Positions 49,590 through 58,394 of a stretch of 64,000 bases of DNA are shown one piece after another (within the stretch, counting starts at the first letter, position 1; every line of letters begins with the position of its first letter). A program made the translations under genes and the position numbers. Where the stretch lies: positions 456,001 to 520,000 of the forward strand of contig NZ_LBIC01000001.1 in NCBI RefSeq assembly GCF_001005725.1, given 5' to 3'. The notes under the pieces are model-generated. The model was not told the origin of the DNA and searched no databases. It was given only the letters and a program-made list of their open reading frames with translations. This stretch comes from Sphingobium chungbukense. GTDB lineage: Bacteria; Pseudomonadota; Alphaproteobacteria; Sphingomonadales; Sphingomonadaceae.

Positions 49590-51048
49590 ACTGGCCTCGT
49601 TCCATCCATCCCCGCATCCGGCGGAACAGCCCGCGCTCGGTAACCGGTTCGAGCATTTCGCCCGGTCCTTCCGGATCGAGCACCTCATTGTCCGCCAGCC
49701 ATGCCTGCACATCGTTGAGGTCCGGCGTCGCATAGGGGCGCAGGGTCCGTCCCGCCTTGTCGCGCAACTGCTCGATCGCCGCGATCAGGCCGCGTTCGGC
49801 GATGACGGCCGCCACCCGTTCGACCGGCAGGTCGAGATGTTCCGCGATGAGGTCGTCGCGAATGCCCCGGATGACGTTCCCATGCCCCTGATTGGCGGAC
49901 AGCCCCGCATCGATCGTCACGTCGCATTCGGTGTCGAGCCGCATCGAGCGGTTGTTCATGTTGGATGAGCCGACGCGCAGCACCCGGTCGTCGACGATCA
50001 GCACCTTGGCATGGACGTAGATCGGTTCCCCGCGCGCGGTGAAGGGGTGGTAGAGCCGGAAGCGCCCATGCACATCGCGCGCCTTCAATGCCTCGAACAA
50101 CCGCGCGCGGGCGGTGTCCATGGCCTGCTGCTCCAGCCAGCCGTCGGCCTGCTCGGGATTGACGATGACGATCTCTGGCCCGTCTTCCTCACCCAGCCGC
50201 GCCGCGATCGCCTCGGCAATGCGGCGGGAAGCAAAATATTGGCTCTCCGCATAGATATATCGCCGGGCCGAGGCGATCTGGTTCACATAGAGCCGCTCGA
50301 TCTCTGTGAGCGGTTCCTGGTCCGCCATTTCCGGCGCGGAGCGGGAAATGGCGACCTCGACATTCTCGAACTGCACGGGCAGGGCGTCGGGCCAGCAATT
50401 CTCGACACCCTCGACCGGCGCCAATTCCTCTCCACCCGCGCCCTTCCATCGCGCCCGTGCATGGTCGCCCAGCGCCGCCGCGACCGGCCCCTGCAAGGCC
50501 GTCGTCGCATCATGCCAGGGGCCATAGGCCGATCCGTCCGGATGCCGCCGCCCCGGATCGTCGTCGCGATGATGCCGGGTGTCCCAGCGGTCCGCCGTCA
50601 TGTCGATCCCGCCGCAAAAGGCGAAGCAATCGTCGATCACCACGATCTTCTGATGATGCGAGGCCGCGGGAGGGTGATGGCTGTCCAGCTTCACGGTGAT
50701 GCGCGGATGGGCCATCCACCGGACGGTCGTGAACAGGTTCGACGGCCGGACCATCGACTTCATCGCCCCCACGTCCCAGCGCAGCAGGTAGATTTCCAGT
50801 TCGGGCGTGCGTTCCGCCAGCCAGCTTATGAAATCGCCGATGATGACGGGCGCGCCGTCGTCCGCCTCATCCTCGCGGATCAGGCTGATCGCGGCGTCGA
50901 AATCCCAGCCCACCAGCATGATCCGGCGCTTCGCCTGCATCATCGCGGCGCGGGCGTGGCGGAAATAGGCGTCCGCGTCGACGATCATGCTGGCCTTGAG
51001 GGCGCGTTCGATGCGCCAGCAATCCTCCCCCTTGCGAGGGCCGCTCAT
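49549..51048 (-). CDS. Phospholipase D-family cardiolipin synthase-like protein
   Basis: This is 499 residues from ATG at 51048 (MSGPRKGEDCWRIERA). Two HKD motifs are visible: SHHQKIVVIDDCFAFCGG and YVHAKVLIVDDRVLRVGSSN. This is the PLD/cardiolipin-synthase superfamily; phosphatidyl transfer or hydrolysis at the membrane is likely. There is no clear N-terminal membrane helix, unlike classic Cls. The ATG overlaps the ubiA stop (ATGA), and the 3' end overlaps smc. Confidence 0.9.
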   Translation of the reverse strand: MSGPRKGEDCWRIERALKASMIVDADAYFRHARAAMMQAKRRIMLVGWDFDAAISLIREDEADDGAPVIIGDFISWLAERTPELEIYLLRWDVGAMKSMVRPSNLFTTVRWMAHPRITVKLDSHHPPAASHHQKIVVIDDCFAFCGGIDMTADRWDTRHHRDDDPGRRHPDGSAYGPWHDATTALQGPVAAALGDHARARWKGAGGEELAPVEGVENCWPDALPVQFENVEVAISRSAPEMADQEPLTEIERLYVNQIASARRYIYAESQYFASRRIAEAIAARLGEEDGPEIVIVNPEQADGWLEQQAMDTARARLFEALKARDVHGRFRLYHPFTARGEPIYVHAKVLIVDDRVLRVGSSNMNNRSMRLDTECDVTIDAGLSANQGHGNVIRGIRDDLIAEHLDLPVERVAAVIAERGLIAAIEQLRDKAGRTLRPYATPDLNDVQAWLADNEVLDPEGPGEMLEPVTERGLFRRMRGWMERGQSIPPPATPPHRPD

Positions 51049-51950
51049 GCGCTGCCCACGACCAGGCAGCCAAGGAACATCAGCAGCCCGGCAAAGCGGT
51101 TGGAGCGGAATTTGGCGAGCGGATCGGCGCCATCCTCCTTCATCGTCACGACCTGCCAGATCAGGTGCAGCGCCATCGGCAGCAGCGCCAGCAATGCCAG
51201 GCCCTGCGGCCGGACCTGCCAGATCGCCGCCGACCACAGGGCGAGGGCCAGCGCGTAGCACAGGGCAACGCCGCCGCGCACATGGCTGCCCATGGAAAGC
51301 GCACTGGAACCGATACCGATCAACGCGTCATCCTCCCGATCCTGCAAGGCATAGATGGTGTCATAACCCACGACCCAGAAAATGGAGCCGCCATAGAGCA
51401 GCAGCCCGGGAACGGTCAGCGATCCCGCCGTTTCGCTCCACCCGACCAGCGCCGCCCAGGAAAAGACCAGCCCCAGCCAGAGCTGCGGCCAGCCGGTGAT
51501 CCGCTTCATGAAGGGATAGGCAGCGACCAGCGCCAGCGACGCCAGCGCCACGAGCTGCGCATGGAGGCGCAGTTGCAACAGCACCGCCAGTCCGACCAGA
51601 CAGAGCGACACCAGCCAGATCCAGGCGGTCCTGAGCGACACGGCGCCGCTGGCCAGCGGCCGCGATGCGGTGCGCGCCACCTGCCGGTCGAGGTCGCGGT
51701 CGACGATATCGTTGAACACGCATCCAGCCCCGCGCATGGCGATGCTGCCCAGCAGCAGCCACAGGAGCAGCGGCCAGTGGTCGCGCGTGCCGCCCGCCAG
51801 CGCCACCGCCCAGGCCCCCGGCCAGAACAGCAGCCACCAGCCGATGGGCCGGTCGAATCGCGCCAGCAGCGCCAAGGCGCGCGGAACATCCGGCAGGCGC
51901 GCGACCAGACCGCGCGCTTCGCTGTCGGGAACTATCGTCTGTTGAACCAT
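51045..51950 (-). CDS. ubiA: 4-hydroxybenzoate polyprenyltransferase
   Basis: This 301-residue protein has about eight membrane helices and the two Asp-rich motifs for Mg-prenyl diphosphate: NDIVDRDLDRQ and LQDREDD. RPIGWWLLFWPGAWAVALAG at the start is typical of UbiA. It attaches the polyprenyl tail in ubiquinone synthesis. It is co-transcribed with the PLD gene downstream. Confidence 0.94.
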   Translation of the reverse strand: MVQQTIVPDSEARGLVARLPDVPRALALLARFDRPIGWWLLFWPGAWAVALAGGTRDHWPLLLWLLLGSIAMRGAGCVFNDIVDRDLDRQVARTASRPLASGAVSLRTAWIWLVSLCLVGLAVLLQLRLHAQLVALASLALVAAYPFMKRITGWPQLWLGLVFSWAALVGWSETAGSLTVPGLLLYGGSIFWVVGYDTIYALQDREDDALIGIGSSALSMGSHVRGGVALCYALALALWSAAIWQVRPQGLALLALLPMALHLIWQVVTMKEDGADPLAKFRSNRFAGLLMFLGCLVVGSA

Positions 51951-51970
51951 GACAGGGTTTTTGGGACTCC

Positions 51971-52044
51971 GTTCGGGCCGAACTTGTCGAAGCCCTCCAC
52001 TTCCCTAAAGAGAAGCATGGCCCTTCGGCAAGATCGGGGCGAAC
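51971..52044. repeat. Imperfect inverted repeat between ubiA and rsmE
   Basis: GTTCGGGCCGAACTTGTCGA at 51971 and a related inverted unit ending GGCGAAC at 52044 pair imperfectly around 25 bases. It resembles a GC-rich intergenic repeat seen in sphingomonads, in the divergent ubiA/rsmE gap. The gap also must hold promoters for both genes. Confidence 0.5.
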
Positions 52045-52056
52045 GGAAGAGACAAA

Positions 52057-52803
52057 ATGACCGCAACCCCCGCCTGGCCGCCGCAAAGCGCCCCGCGCCT
52101 CCATGTCGAAACCTTGCTGGGCGAAGGCGTCGCCGTGCCGGTCGACGGCAATCCGGCCCATTATCTGATCAGCGTCATGCGGGTGAAGCCGGACGATATC
52201 GTCCTGCTGTTCGACGGCCGTTCGGGCGAATGGGCGGCCAAGGCACGGGACATCCGGAAGCGCGATCTGGTGCTGGAGGTCGTCAGCCGGACCAAGGCGC
52301 CGGAGGAGGTGCCCGATTTCTGGCTGTGCTGCGCGCCGATCAAGAAGGGGCGTATCGACCTGATCGCGGAAAAGGCCTGCGAGCTGGGGGTGGCGAAGCT
52401 GCAACCCGTGCTCACCCGCCGGGCGGTGGTGGACAAGCTGAACCTCGACCGGCTGCACGCCCATCTGGTCGAAGCGGCCGAACAATGCGGCCGTACCGCC
52501 TTGCCGGAGCTTGGCGGGATGGTGAAGCTGGATGCGCTGCTCCGGGACTGGGCGGACGATCGCTGGCTTTTCTTTGCCGACGAGACCGGCGGCGCGCCGC
52601 TGGCCGAGACGCTGAAGGCCCATCCTGGCCCCGCCGCCTTCCTGATCGGTCCCGAAGGCGGCTTCGATCCCGCCGAACGCGAGGCGATCCGCAGGGTGGC
52701 GAAGGCGGTTCCGGTTTCGCTTGGTCCCCGCATATTGCGCGCGGAAACCGCCGCCATTGCCGCGACGACCGCCTGGATGACGATCAATGGCGACTGGCGC
52801 TGA
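52057..52803 (+). CDS. rsmE: 16S rRNA (uracil-1498-N3) methyltransferase
   Basis: This 248-residue SPOUT-fold enzyme has an N-terminal PUA-like part (HYLISVMRVKPDDIVLLFDG) and C-terminal knot motifs LIGPEGGFDPAEREAIR and VSLGPRILRAETAAIAA. It methylates U1498 of 16S rRNA. The next gene, gshA, lies 105 bp downstream on the same strand. Confidence 0.94.
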   Translation: MTATPAWPPQSAPRLHVETLLGEGVAVPVDGNPAHYLISVMRVKPDDIVLLFDGRSGEWAAKARDIRKRDLVLEVVSRTKAPEEVPDFWLCCAPIKKGRIDLIAEKACELGVAKLQPVLTRRAVVDKLNLDRLHAHLVEAAEQCGRTALPELGGMVKLDALLRDWADDRWLFFADETGGAPLAETLKAHPGPAAFLIGPEGGFDPAEREAIRRVAKAVPVSLGPRILRAETAAIAATTAWMTINGDWR

Positions 52804-52908
52804 ATATCGTTTTCTTACGCAACCGGATTGAAGCCGTCATCAACGCAGCTTATCTGAGCGCCGAACGTTGCGCCTTTGACGCGACGGGGGGATAGATTAA
52901 GGCGGGGC

Positions 52909-54282
52909 ATGAGCACCAGAACAGACTCAGGGGGCGACGATCCCATCATCGAGAGCCGCGACCAGTTGATCGCGGCCTTCGCCAAGGGCGCAAAGCCCAA
53001 GGATCGCTGGCGCATCGGCACCGAGCATGAGAAATTCGTCTATAGCCGCAAGGATCATCACGCCCCCAGCTATGACGAGCGGGGCGGCATCCACACGCTG
53101 CTGATCGGGCTGACCCGCTATGGCTGGAATCCGGTGTTCGAGGGGGAGAATATCATCGCCCTGTCCGGCACGGACGGCACGATCAGCCTGGAACCGGCGG
53201 GGCAGTTGGAACTGTCGGGCGCGCCGCTGGAGAATCTGCACCAGACCTGCGCGGAAACCAGCCGGCACCTGGAGCAGGTGAAATATGTCGGCGACATGCT
53301 GGGCCTGGGCTTCCTGGGCCTGGGCATGTGGCCGGACAAGAGCCGCGAAGAGCTGCCCATCATGCCCAAGGGCCGTTACGACATCATGCTGCGCCATATG
53401 CCGCGCGTGGGGTCGATGGGGCTCGACATGATGCTGCGCACCTGCACCATCCAGACCAACCTCGACTATGGCAGCGAGGCGGACATGGTGAAGAAGTTCC
53501 GCGTGTCGCTCGCCCTGCAACCGCTGGCGACCGCGCTGTTCGCCAATTCGCCCTTCACCGACGGCAAGCCCAACGGCTTCCTCTCCTATCGCAGCCATAT
53601 CTGGTCGGACACCGACCCCGGCCGCACCGGCATGCTGCCCTTCGTGTTCGAGGACGGCTTCGGTTATGAACGCTATGCCGACTATGCGCTCGATGTGCCG
53701 ATGTATTTCGTCTATCGCGACGGCCGCTATATCGACGCGGCGGGGCAGAGTTTCCGCGATTTCCTGGACGGGAAGCTCCCTGCCCTGCCCGGCGAGAAGC
53801 CGACGGAGAAGGATTGGGAGGATCATCTCTCCACCGCCTTCCCCGAAGTGCGGATGAAGAGCTTCCTGGAGATGCGTGGCGCCGATGGCGGGCCGTGGAA
53901 CCGCATCTGCGCGTTGCCGGCGCTATGGGTCGGACTGCTCTATGATGACGGCGCGCTGGATGCGGCGTGGGATCTGGTCAAGGACTGGAGCATGGAGGAA
54001 CGGCAGGTGCTGCGCGATTCCGTGCCCAGGCTGGCGCTTGATGCGCCGATCGCGGGCGGGCGCAAGCTGCGCGATATCGCCGGGGACGTGCTGGACATTG
54101 CCCGCAGCGGCCTTTCCGCCCGCGCCCGGCTCAATGCTTCGGGCGACAATGAGACCGGCTATCTTGCGCCGCTCGATGAGATCGTGGCGTCGGGACAGAC
54201 ACATGCCGAACGGCTGCTCGCCCGCTATCATGGCGAGTGGCAGGGCGACCTCGGCAAAATCTACGCCGAAGAGAGCTTTTGA
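52909..54282 (+). CDS. gshA: Glutamate-cysteine ligase, plant/alphaproteobacterial type
   Basis: This is 457 residues from ATG at 52909. Matches to GCS2/plant-type GshA are WRIGTEHEKFVYSRKDH, EPAGQLELSGAPLENLHQTC, MWPDKSREELPIMPKGRYDI and MLRTCTIQTNLDYGSEADMV. It makes gamma-glutamylcysteine, the first step of glutathione. GGT elsewhere in the window would act on glutathione outside the cytosol. Confidence 0.95.
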   Translation: MSTRTDSGGDDPIIESRDQLIAAFAKGAKPKDRWRIGTEHEKFVYSRKDHHAPSYDERGGIHTLLIGLTRYGWNPVFEGENIIALSGTDGTISLEPAGQLELSGAPLENLHQTCAETSRHLEQVKYVGDMLGLGFLGLGMWPDKSREELPIMPKGRYDIMLRHMPRVGSMGLDMMLRTCTIQTNLDYGSEADMVKKFRVSLALQPLATALFANSPFTDGKPNGFLSYRSHIWSDTDPGRTGMLPFVFEDGFGYERYADYALDVPMYFVYRDGRYIDAAGQSFRDFLDGKLPALPGEKPTEKDWEDHLSTAFPEVRMKSFLEMRGADGGPWNRICALPALWVGLLYDDGALDAAWDLVKDWSMEERQVLRDSVPRLALDAPIAGGRKLRDIAGDVLDIARSGLSARARLNASGDNETGYLAPLDEIVASGQTHAERLLARYHGEWQGDLGKIYAEESF

Positions 54283-54287
54283 TCCTT

Positions 54288-54314
54288 CATCCTTCTCCCG
54301 GCGGGGGAAGGATG
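54288..54314. repeat. Hairpin between convergent gshA and methyltransferase gene
   Basis: CATCCTTCTCCC and GGGGGAAGGATG pair with one mismatch, in the short convergent gap. It lacks a T-run but may help terminate either gene. Confidence 0.6.
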
Positions 54315-54315
54315 C

Positions 54316-55617
54316 CTACTCCGCGGGCTGAACCCTGCCCTCTGGCTGTGGCTTTCGTCCGATGAGCCAGGCGAAAAAGCGCGGGACCACGGCATGGCGT
54401 TCCATCCACGCGCTATAGGCCTGGTAATCCGCATCCGTTCCCAGATGCGCTTCTTCGGTCTTGGCGCGCCAGTAATAGACGGCATTGGTCACGGCCAGCA
54501 GCGCCGAATTGCGCACGATATCGGTCAGGCTGCCCGAGACGCTCAGGAACGGCAGCGAAGAAAACCACCAGAAGAGGTTTTTCGACAGATAGGCGGGGTG
54601 GCGTGTCCAGCGGTAGGGGCCGTGCGTCAGTATCCCGCGATGGGTGAGGTTGGAGAAGCGCAGGCCGAAAACCACCGTCGCCCAGGCATAGATGGCGGTC
54701 AGCAGCACCAGCCACCCGGCGAGGAGCCATTGGAGGAAGCCGTGGCCCTGGGTCCAGACGTCCCATTCCGCTCCGCCCGCATGATAATCGAGCGGCCCGC
54801 CATTACCCATCAGCACGAAGGGGGGATAACAGATCAGCGCCGCCACCCAACCGGCCAGCAGCGGATTGGCGGTGCGGATATGGGAGTCGAGCGGCTTCAT
54901 CGTCAGCAAATAGCCCACGGTCGCCATGCAGACGTCGATCATGAACATGATGGCGATCAGGAACCCGGCCAGGGCGACCGGATTGGCGAGGCTGTCATCG
55001 ATCCGCCATTCGACCACGCTGGCGAAATTGCCGGGCACGATCGACAGCATGAAGGCGAGGAAGAAGCCCTTCACCGCCCAGGCGCGTGCGTGATGGGCGA
55101 CTTCCGCCCTGTCGGCTACGCCCGCCGCACCGCCGATCACCCATTGGCCGAAGGCGTAGCTGGCGTCCCGTGGCTCGATCAGCCGCCGGTCGAGCCAGAT
55201 CACATAGGCTATGGATGCCGCGAGCAGCCAGGGCGCGGCGCTGATGAACAGGTCCATGGAAAAGCGGTAGTTGCCGCTCCAGTACCAGTGGCCGATGCAA
55301 TAGAAGACGGCGATGGCGAGCCAGGTCGCCCAAAGTCCGGCGATCTTGACGAGGCTGATGTCCAGTACCGAGCGCCAGGGGCGTGGGGGTGCGTTCCAAT
55401 CGATTCCGGTCGATGCGTTGCGATGGACCTTGTCGACGAGCAGCGACCAGAGGCTCATGGGGAGGCCGCAGGCGATTACGGCGGCAAATCCTGCATGGGG
55501 TCCGTTCATGCCGTAGTGGCGTGCGACGAGCGTCCAGATGGCGAGGCCTGCGAGGCCGGCGATCCCGACGCCATGGCTGACGGCGGATTTGGGGCAGGGG
55601 TCGGCGGGCTTGCTCAT
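54316..55617 (-). CDS. Isoprenylcysteine-methyltransferase-like membrane protein
   Basis: This 433-residue protein has about ten membrane helices. The C-terminal third carries the ICMT/PEMT pattern (GILTHGPYRWTRHPAYLSKN and RAKTEEAHLGTDADYQAYSA), which binds SAM for methyl transfer. The N-terminal 200 residues are extra membrane helices of unknown role. Substrate is unknown; bacterial relatives methylate lipids or isoprenoids. An IS66 element starts 22 bp upstream of its start codon, so its native promoter may be lost. Confidence 0.82.
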   Translation of the reverse strand: MSKPADPCPKSAVSHGVGIAGLAGLAIWTLVARHYGMNGPHAGFAAVIACGLPMSLWSLLVDKVHRNASTGIDWNAPPRPWRSVLDISLVKIAGLWATWLAIAVFYCIGHWYWSGNYRFSMDLFISAAPWLLAASIAYVIWLDRRLIEPRDASYAFGQWVIGGAAGVADRAEVAHHARAWAVKGFFLAFMLSIVPGNFASVVEWRIDDSLANPVALAGFLIAIMFMIDVCMATVGYLLTMKPLDSHIRTANPLLAGWVAALICYPPFVLMGNGGPLDYHAGGAEWDVWTQGHGFLQWLLAGWLVLLTAIYAWATVVFGLRFSNLTHRGILTHGPYRWTRHPAYLSKNLFWWFSSLPFLSVSGSLTDIVRNSALLAVTNAVYYWRAKTEEAHLGTDADYQAYSAWMERHAVVPRFFAWLIGRKPQPEGRVQPAE

Positions 55618-55639
55618 GCCGTTCGTCTAGCGGCGAATG

Positions 55640-55660
55640 GTAAGCAAGCCGTGAAGGGCG
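55640..55660 (+). repeat. IS66 left terminal inverted repeat
   Basis: GTAAGC...GTGAAG is the family-type end, paired with the right end at 60702-60722 (16 of 21 positions). Between this end and tnpA lies a CACCGG/CCGGTG inverted repeat at about 55721-55740, possibly regulatory. Confidence 0.8.
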
Positions 55661-55766
55661 GATTGATGTATCGCTCCGGTGAGGGCCGCCTTGCGGTGAT
55701 CAGCTGATATTTTGACATGGCACCGGTGCAAGCGCCGGTGTTTGCACCGATACTAAGGACGGTGCG

Positions 55767-56096
55767 ATGAGTCAGATCACGGTAATTTCGGGGCCGGAGC
55801 GGCGGCGGGTATGGACTGACCAGCAGAAGCGCGAGTTGGTCGCGGCAGTCTCGGCGCCCGGCGCGAACGTGGCGGAGATTGCCCGCCGAGCTGATCTTCG
55901 GCCGAACCAGATCTACAGATGGCGGCGGCAGATGGAGCAGGCAGCGCAGGGCTTTGCAGAGGTGCAGGTGCATCCTGATCCGGCACCGGCCATTGGGACG
56001 GCGATCACCGTGGAGTTCGAGCGGGCGATCGTGCGTATTCCTGCTGGCGCCTCGCCCGGGCTGGTGTCGGCAGTGCTGCGGTCGATCAAGCCGTGA
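55767..56096 (+). CDS. tnpA: IS66 TnpA accessory protein
   Basis: This 109-residue protein has an HTH typical of IS66 OrfA (KRELVAAVSAPGANVAEIAR, LRPNQIYRWRRQM). It is needed along with TnpB and TnpC for transposition. Its stop overlaps the tnpB ATG (ATGA). Confidence 0.93.
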   Translation: MSQITVISGPERRRVWTDQQKRELVAAVSAPGANVAEIARRADLRPNQIYRWRRQMEQAAQGFAEVQVHPDPAPAIGTAITVEFERAIVRIPAGASPGLVSAVLRSIKP

Positions 56097-56440
56097 TCCC
56101 AGTCCCCTCCGGCGTTCGGATATGGATCGCGACGGGGCACACGGACATGCGGCGCGGGATGCGCAGCCTGGCCCTGCAAGTGCAGCAGAGTTTCGGACGT
56201 GATCCCTTCGCCGGCGATCTCTACATTTTCAGGGGTCGCCGTGGCGACCTCTGCAAGATCATCTGGCACGACGGCGTTGGCATGTCGCTTTATGCCAAGC
56301 GATTGGAGCGCGGGAAGTATATCTGGCCCTCCGCGGTGGACGGCGTGATTGCCATTTCCCCCTCGCAGATGGCCTGCATGTTGGAAGCGATCGACTGGCG
56401 TAATCCGCAGGCGACATGGCGCCCGGCATTGGCCGGATAA
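56093..56440 (+). CDS. tnpB: IS66 TnpB accessory protein (Orf2 family)
   Basis: This 115-residue protein matches the IS66 Orf2 family: VRIWIATGHTDMRRGMRSLA, FRGRRGDLCKIIWHDGVGMS and YAKRLERGKYIWP. It is intact, with 47 bp to tnpC. Confidence 0.95.
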   Translation: MIPVPSGVRIWIATGHTDMRRGMRSLALQVQQSFGRDPFAGDLYIFRGRRGDLCKIIWHDGVGMSLYAKRLERGKYIWPSAVDGVIAISPSQMACMLEAIDWRNPQATWRPALAG

Positions 56441-56487
56441 AAGCCCCGGCATGACCTAAGAAGCTAGGGATTCGGTGCTTTTCGGCT

Positions 56488-57894
56488 ATGTCATTGGCCA
56501 TGGGGACTGAAGCGCAAGCAGAGATCGACAGCCTTCGCGAGCGGCTTGCCGCTGCCGAGGCTGTCGCCGCTGAAGTCGCCCGCATCAAGGCGATCAACGC
56601 CGATCTGGAAGCTCGTAACGCCCTTCTCGAGCTGCAGAATGAGAAGATGCGCCGCACCCTTTTCGGTCAGCGATCCGAACGCACGCGCCATCTGCTGGAT
56701 CAGATGGAACTGGCCTTCGAGGAGTGCGAGACCGCTGCCAGCGAAGATGAGCTTCTGGCCGCCCTGGCAGCGGCGAAGACCAACGTCGCGCCGTTCGAGC
56801 GCAAGCGGCCCGCCCGTAAGCCCTTGCCCGAGCATCTGCCGCGCGAGCGCGTCGTCATCGCCGCGCCAGAGGCCTGCCCCTGCTGCGGTTCGGATCGGCT
56901 GTGCAAGCTGGGCGAGGATATCACCGAGACACTTGAGGTCGTGCCGCGCCAGTGGAAGGTGATCCAGACTGTTCGGGAGAAGTTCTCCTGCCGGGATTGT
57001 GAGAAGATCACGCAACCGCCGGCGCCGTTCCACGTCACGCCCCGCGGGCTCTTTGGCCCCAGCTTCCTGGCGATGCTGCTGTTTGAGAAGTTCGGCGCGC
57101 ATCAACCGCTTAACCGTCAGCGTGATCGCTATGCCCGGGAAGGCGTGGACCTGAGCCTTTCCACCCTGGCCGATCAGGTCGGCGCCTGCACCGCCGCGCT
57201 GATGCCGCTCTATCTGCTGGTCGAGGCGCATGTCCTTGCCGCCGAGCGACTGCATGGCGACGATACGACGGTGCCAGTGCTGGCCAAGACCAAGACCGAT
57301 ACAGGCCGGATCTGGACCTATGTCCGGGATGATCGACCTTTTGGCGGACCCGCGCCGCCTGCGGCCATCTTCCATTATTCCCGCGATCGGCGGGGCGAGC
57401 ATCCCGTGGGCCATCTGCGCAGTTGGAGAGGCATTCTTCAGGCTGATGCCTATGCCGGCTACAATGCGTTGTTCCATGCCGACCGCCTGCCGGCGCCGCT
57501 GACCCGCGCCCTGTGCTGGAGCCACGCGCGCCGTTATTTCTTCGAGCTGGCCGATGTTGCCGCGCAGCTCAAGAAGCGCCGCAAAAAGGCCGTCATCTCG
57601 CCGCTGGCAGTGGAGGCGGTCCGCCGCATCGACGTAATCTTCGACATTGAGCGCGCCATCAACGGCAGACCGGCCCAGGAGCGCCACGCCCTTCGACAGG
57701 AACTCAGCGCACCGCGGGTTGCCGATCTGGAAGAATGGATGCGCGACAACCGGTCCAAGCTATCGAAGAACAGCGATGTGGCCGAGGCCATGGATTACAT
57801 GCTCAAGGCATGGCCCGCCTTCACCGCGTTCCTCGATGACGGCCGCATCTGCCTCTCGAACAACGCGGCGGAACGCGCGCTCAGAGGCATAGCC
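56488..57894 (+). pseudogene. tnpC: IS66 TnpC transposase, 5' part (interrupted)
   Basis: The first 469 codons of TnpC: leucine-zipper-like N-terminus, zinc-ribbon-like CPCCGSD...CRDCEK, and the DDE core with LHGDDTTVPV, GILQADAYAGYNALF and the Glu in LSNNAAERALRGIA. All three catalytic acidic residues precede the break. After GCC at 57892-57894 the sequence changes to the nested element and the frame reads 29 foreign residues to a stop at 57981. The missing 72 codons resume at 60479. Confidence 0.93.
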
Positions 57895-57925
57895 ATCACA
57901 TGTTCATTCTGCCCATGTCGGGCAG

Positions 57926-58384
57926 ATGGTAGAGTTTCATTATCGTTGGCATCCATATTACGGCGGCCGTTTTCGGCATGAAGGCCGCGAAGATCGGGCC
58001 AGTGGTGCGATTGTTCGGGTAGAGATTAGGCCGGGCGAGATCATTCAGGTTTCGGAGTGGATGCTGGATCGGGCGTTTTGCGCTGATATGGCGATGGGCG
58101 AACCGCGGGTTGCGGTGACTGGCCTCGTGGAGCTTCATAGACTGCTTACCGATCGCGGTTTCAGGCAGACTTCGTCGGATGGACTCACGGCCATCCAGGA
58201 GGCGCCCCATGAAGGCATTACCACCACCCTCGACGTTACCGATGCTGACCCGTCAGCTGAGCATGCCGCTCGATATGCCGCAAATTCGGGGCCTGAGCGA
58301 CGCGGAACGAAGCACGGTCGTCGCCAGGTTGGCGACCCTCCTGATGGCCGCGGCCGGCGTCGTGGAGAAGGAGACGAGCGATGA
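57926..58384 (+). CDS. Recombinase companion protein 1 (RWHPYYG type)
   Basis: Up to 152 codons are open from 57926. The believable part is the first ~95 residues (MVEFHYRWHPYYGGRFRHEG, WMLDRAFCADMAMGEPRVAV, LVELHRLLTDRGF); the Arg/Gly-rich rest overlaps companion 2 in another frame and may not be functional. Such RWHP-type proteins are recurrent neighbours of recombinases, but no activity is known to me. An inverted repeat (TCTGCCC/GGGCAGA, 57908-57926) sits over its start. In the joined-ends form the frame extends upstream by 16 residues to a strong start. Confidence 0.6.
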   Translation: MVEFHYRWHPYYGGRFRHEGREDRASGAIVRVEIRPGEIIQVSEWMLDRAFCADMAMGEPRVAVTGLVELHRLLTDRGFRQTSSDGLTAIQEAPHEGITTTLDVTDADPSAEHAARYAANSGPERRGTKHGRRQVGDPPDGRGRRRGEGDER

Positions 58385-58394
58385 CGGGCAATAA
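58209..58394 (+). CDS. Recombinase companion protein 2 (small)
   Basis: This is 61 residues from ATG at 58209 (MKALPPPSTLPMLTRQLSMP), with a helical part LSDAERSTVVARLATLLMAA. Its stop lies 14 bases inside the recombinase gene, so the two are probably translated together. A longer start at 58179 is possible. Small proteins of this sort often precede large serine recombinases; function is unknown, perhaps a partner or directionality factor. Confidence 0.65.
   Translation: MKALPPPSTLPMLTRQLSMPLDMPQIRGLSDAERSTVVARLATLLMAAAGVVEKETSDDGQ

Noticed and set aside
51165..52895. 576-residue plus-strand frame across ubiA and rsmE
   Set aside because: It overlaps two certain genes in other frames and strands.
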